Source of the DNA: Desulfovibrio sp.
GTDB lineage: Bacteria; Desulfobacterota; Desulfovibrionia; Desulfovibrionales; Desulfovibrionaceae
Assembly: GCA_020217165.1 (NCBI GenBank)
Contig: JAIWOE010000207.1
Span: 1 to 6,291, forward strand
Direction: 5' to 3'
Length of the DNA: 6,291 bases
Shown here one piece after another: positions 4,548 to 6,291 of the stretch; position 1 is the first letter of the stretch; each line of letters begins with the position of its first letter. The notes below the pieces were generated by a model, which had not been told where the DNA came from, searched no databases, and worked only from the letters and a program-made list of their open reading frames with translations. The position numbers and the translations under genes were made by a program.

Positions 4548-6291
4548 AACAATTTCGGTCGCAATCTGATCATCTGGGTGGTTTTGAGCCTGGTGCTCAT
4601 CGCCCTGTTGAACGCGTTCAATCAGCCGGCTGGCTCAGTCAAAAAACTCACGTACAGCGAGTTTGTGCAGAGCGTGCAGGAAGGCATGGTGCAGGAGGTG
4701 GTGCTGCAGGACCAGAACATCTCCGGCAAACTGCTGGACGGCTCCAACTTCTCCAGCTACGCCCCGCGCGATGCCAGCGTGACCACCTTGCTCATGGAAA
4801 ACAAGGTGCGCGTGAAGGCAGAGCCGGACGAAGAAGCCGGCTACATGGTGCTGCTGGTCAACCTATTGCCATTCCTTATCATCGGCGCGGTGATTTTCTT
4901 CTTCATGCGCCAGGTGCAAAGCTCCGGCGGCAAGGCGCTCTCCTTTGGCCGCTCCAAGGCCCGCCTCATCACCCAGGAGCAGGCGCGCGTCACCTTCGAA
5001 GACGTGGCCGGGGTGGACGAAGCCAAGGAAGAGCTTACGGAAGTTGTTGATTTTTTGCGGGATCCAAAGAAGTTTACCCGCCTTGGCGGGCGCATCCCCA
5101 AGGGGGTGCTCCTGGTGGGCCCTCCCGGCACTGGCAAGACCCTGCTCTCCCGCGCCGTGGCCGGCGAGGCCGGGGTGCCGTTCTTCTCCATTTCAGGATC
5201 TGACTTTGTGGAAATGTTCGTCGGCGTGGGCGCAGCCCGCGTGCGCGACTTGTTCGTGCAGGGCAAGAAGAATGCCCCCTGCCTCATCTTTATTGATGAA
5301 ATTGACGCCGTGGGCCGCCAGCGCGGCGCGGGCCTGGGCGGCGGGCACGACGAGCGCGAGCAGACCCTGAACCAGCTGCTGGTGGAAATGGACGGCTTTG
5401 AGAGCAACGAGGGCGTCATCCTCATCGCCGCCACCAACCGTCCGGACGTACTGGACCCGGCGCTGCTGCGCCCGGGCCGGTTCGACCGCCAGGTGGTGGT
5501 GCCCACGCCGGACCTCAAGGGCCGTCGGCACATCCTGTCGGTGCATGCCCGGCGCACGCCGCTTTCGGACGACGTCAATCTGGATGTCCTGGCCAAAGGC
5601 ACGCCTGGGTTCTCCGGGGCGGATCTGGAAAATTTGGTCAACGAGGCTGCCTTGCACGCCGCCAAGCTCAACAAGGACAAGCTGGACATGTCCGATTTTG
5701 AGGAGGCCAAGGACAAGGTGCTCATGGGCAAGGAGCGCAGAAGCCTGATCATGACCGATGAGGAAAAGCGCAACACCGCCTACCACGAAGCCGGCCACGC
5801 CCTGGTGGGTCGCATGCTCCCGGGCACGGATCCCCTGCACAAGGTGACCATCATTCCCCGCGGCCGGGCCCTGGGCGTGACCCAGTACCTCCCCGAGGAC
5901 CGCCACAGCTATTCCCGCACCTATCTGGAAAATCGCCTGGCCATGATGCTGGGCGGCCGGGCGGCGGAACTCATCATCAACAACGAATACACCACCGGCG
6001 CGGGCAACGACATCGAACAGGCCACCAACATGGCCCGGCGCATGGTCTGCCAGTACGGCATGAGCGAGGCCCTGGGACCGTTGAATTTCTCCGAGCGTTC
6101 GGACGAGGTGTTCATCGGCCGCGACCTGGGCCATTACAAGACCTATTCCGAAGAGACCGCCCGGCTCATCGACGCGGAAATCAAGCGCTTTGTGGAGGAC
6201 GGGCAGCAGACGGCCCTGGCGATTCTGCGAGACAAGATCGACGTGTTGCACGCCATTGCCGCGGCGTTGCTGGAGCGCGAAACCATCTCCG
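4545..6291 (+). CDS. ftsH: ATP-dependent membrane zinc protease FtsH, 3' end outside window
   Basis: A hexameric AAA+ protease anchored in the inner membrane, which unfolds and degrades misfolded membrane proteins and selected soluble regulators. The visible 582 residues cover nearly the whole protein (family about 610-690). Membrane segments are at about 7-25 and 100-120, with a small periplasmic domain between. The AAA module has Walker A GPPGTGKT (192-199, K198), pore loop F225-V-G, Walker [10 protein letters not shown] (247-255), and the second region of homology [20 protein letters not shown] (296-315) with arginine fingers R312 and R315. The zinc protease site is HEAGH (H414, E415, H418), with third ligand D489 in [12 protein letters not shown]. 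Spacing from Walker A to the zinc site equals that of E. coli FtsH. All catalytic residues are intact. The gene starts at TTG with a good ribosome site and diverges from selC, 187 bases away; the reading frame runs off the window without a stop. Confidence 0.98.
   Translation, partial: MNNFGRNLIIWVVLSLVLIALLNAFNQPAGSVKKLTYSEFVQSVQEGMVQEVVLQDQNISGKLLDGSNFSSYAPRDASVTTLLMENKVRVKAEPDEEAGYMVLLVNLLPFLIIGAVIFFFMRQVQSSGGKALSFGRSKARLITQEQARVTFEDVAGVDEAKEELTEVVDFLRDPKKFTRLGGRIPKGVLLVGPPGTGKTLLSRAVAGEAGVPFFSISGSDFVEMFVGVGAARVRDLFVQGKKNAPCLIFIDEIDAVGRQRGAGLGGGHDEREQTLNQLLVEMDGFESNEGVILIAATNRPDVLDPALLRPGRFDRQVVVPTPDLKGRRHILSVHARRTPLSDDVNLDVLAKGTPGFSGADLENLVNEAALHAAKLNKDKLDMSDFEEAKDKVLMGKERRSLIMTDEEKRNTAYHEAGHALVGRMLPGTDPLHKVTIIPRGRALGVTQYLPEDRHSYSRTYLENRLAMMLGGRAAELIINNEYTTGAGNDIEQATNMARRMVCQYGMSEALGPLNFSERSDEVFIGRDLGHYKTYSEETARLIDAEIKRFVEDGQQTALAILRDKIDVLHAIAAALLERETIS

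Noticed and set aside
4499..5050. 183-codon plus-strand frame starting with ATG just before ftsH
   Set aside because: Out of frame with the FtsH protein, which is unmistakable from TTG 4545; no family resemblance.
4841..6251. Long minus-strand open frames opposite ftsH (311 and 352 codons)
   Set aside because: Mirror frames caused by strong GC third-position bias; the plus strand carries every FtsH motif.
1..6291. CRISPR arrays, insertion sequences, toxin-antitoxin pairs, phage genes
   Set aside because: No regularly spaced repeats, terminal inverted repeats, transposase or integrase motifs were seen on either strand.

Overview
The window looks like chromosomal DNA from a GC-rich, Desulfovibrio-like sulfate reducer (Desulfovibrionales). 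The evidence is GC-rich coding with strong G/C third-position bias, an MsrA-MsrB fusion, a selenocysteine tRNA, and an FtsH whose key residues keep or nearly keep E. coli numbering. The taxonomic placement is inference from gene style, not a database match.

Layout, left to right. (1) 1-980, + strand: the 3' part of a PAS-containing sensor histidine kinase whose start lies outside the window. (2) 1089-2201, + strand: an exported methionine sulfoxide reductase fusion (MsrA then MsrB) with its own likely promoter. (3) 2244-2289: a perfect 17-bp inverted repeat between the convergent msrAB and response-regulator genes. (4) 2306-3001, - strand: a NarL/FixJ-type response regulator. (5) 3020-3582: a non-coding, partly AT-rich stretch holding candidate promoters and a short palindrome. 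(6) 3583-4222, + strand: the wreck of an exported right-handed beta-helix protein gene, with a signal peptide and one end of the helix domain left, broken by at least one and probably two frame changes. (7) 4264-4357, - strand: selC, the UGA-reading tRNA-Sec, with its CCA end encoded. (8) 4545 to the window end, + strand: ftsH with a TTG start, divergent from selC and cut by the window edge.

How it fits together. The kinase and regulator flank the methionine-repair gene but sit on opposite strands, so a working pair is possible but unproven. MsrAB would repair oxidised methionines in exported proteins; no reductant partner is encoded here. FtsH is membrane-protein quality control. selC shows that the organism makes selenoproteins, although none of the genes here uses an in-frame UGA. 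The only region that looks like accessory DNA is 3290-4222, next to the 3' end of selC, a tRNA gene used elsewhere as an integration site. I found no clearly new multi-gene system; the points most worth checking are the broken beta-helix gene, the MsrB half without its usual recycling cysteine, and the odd palindrome at 2244-2289.
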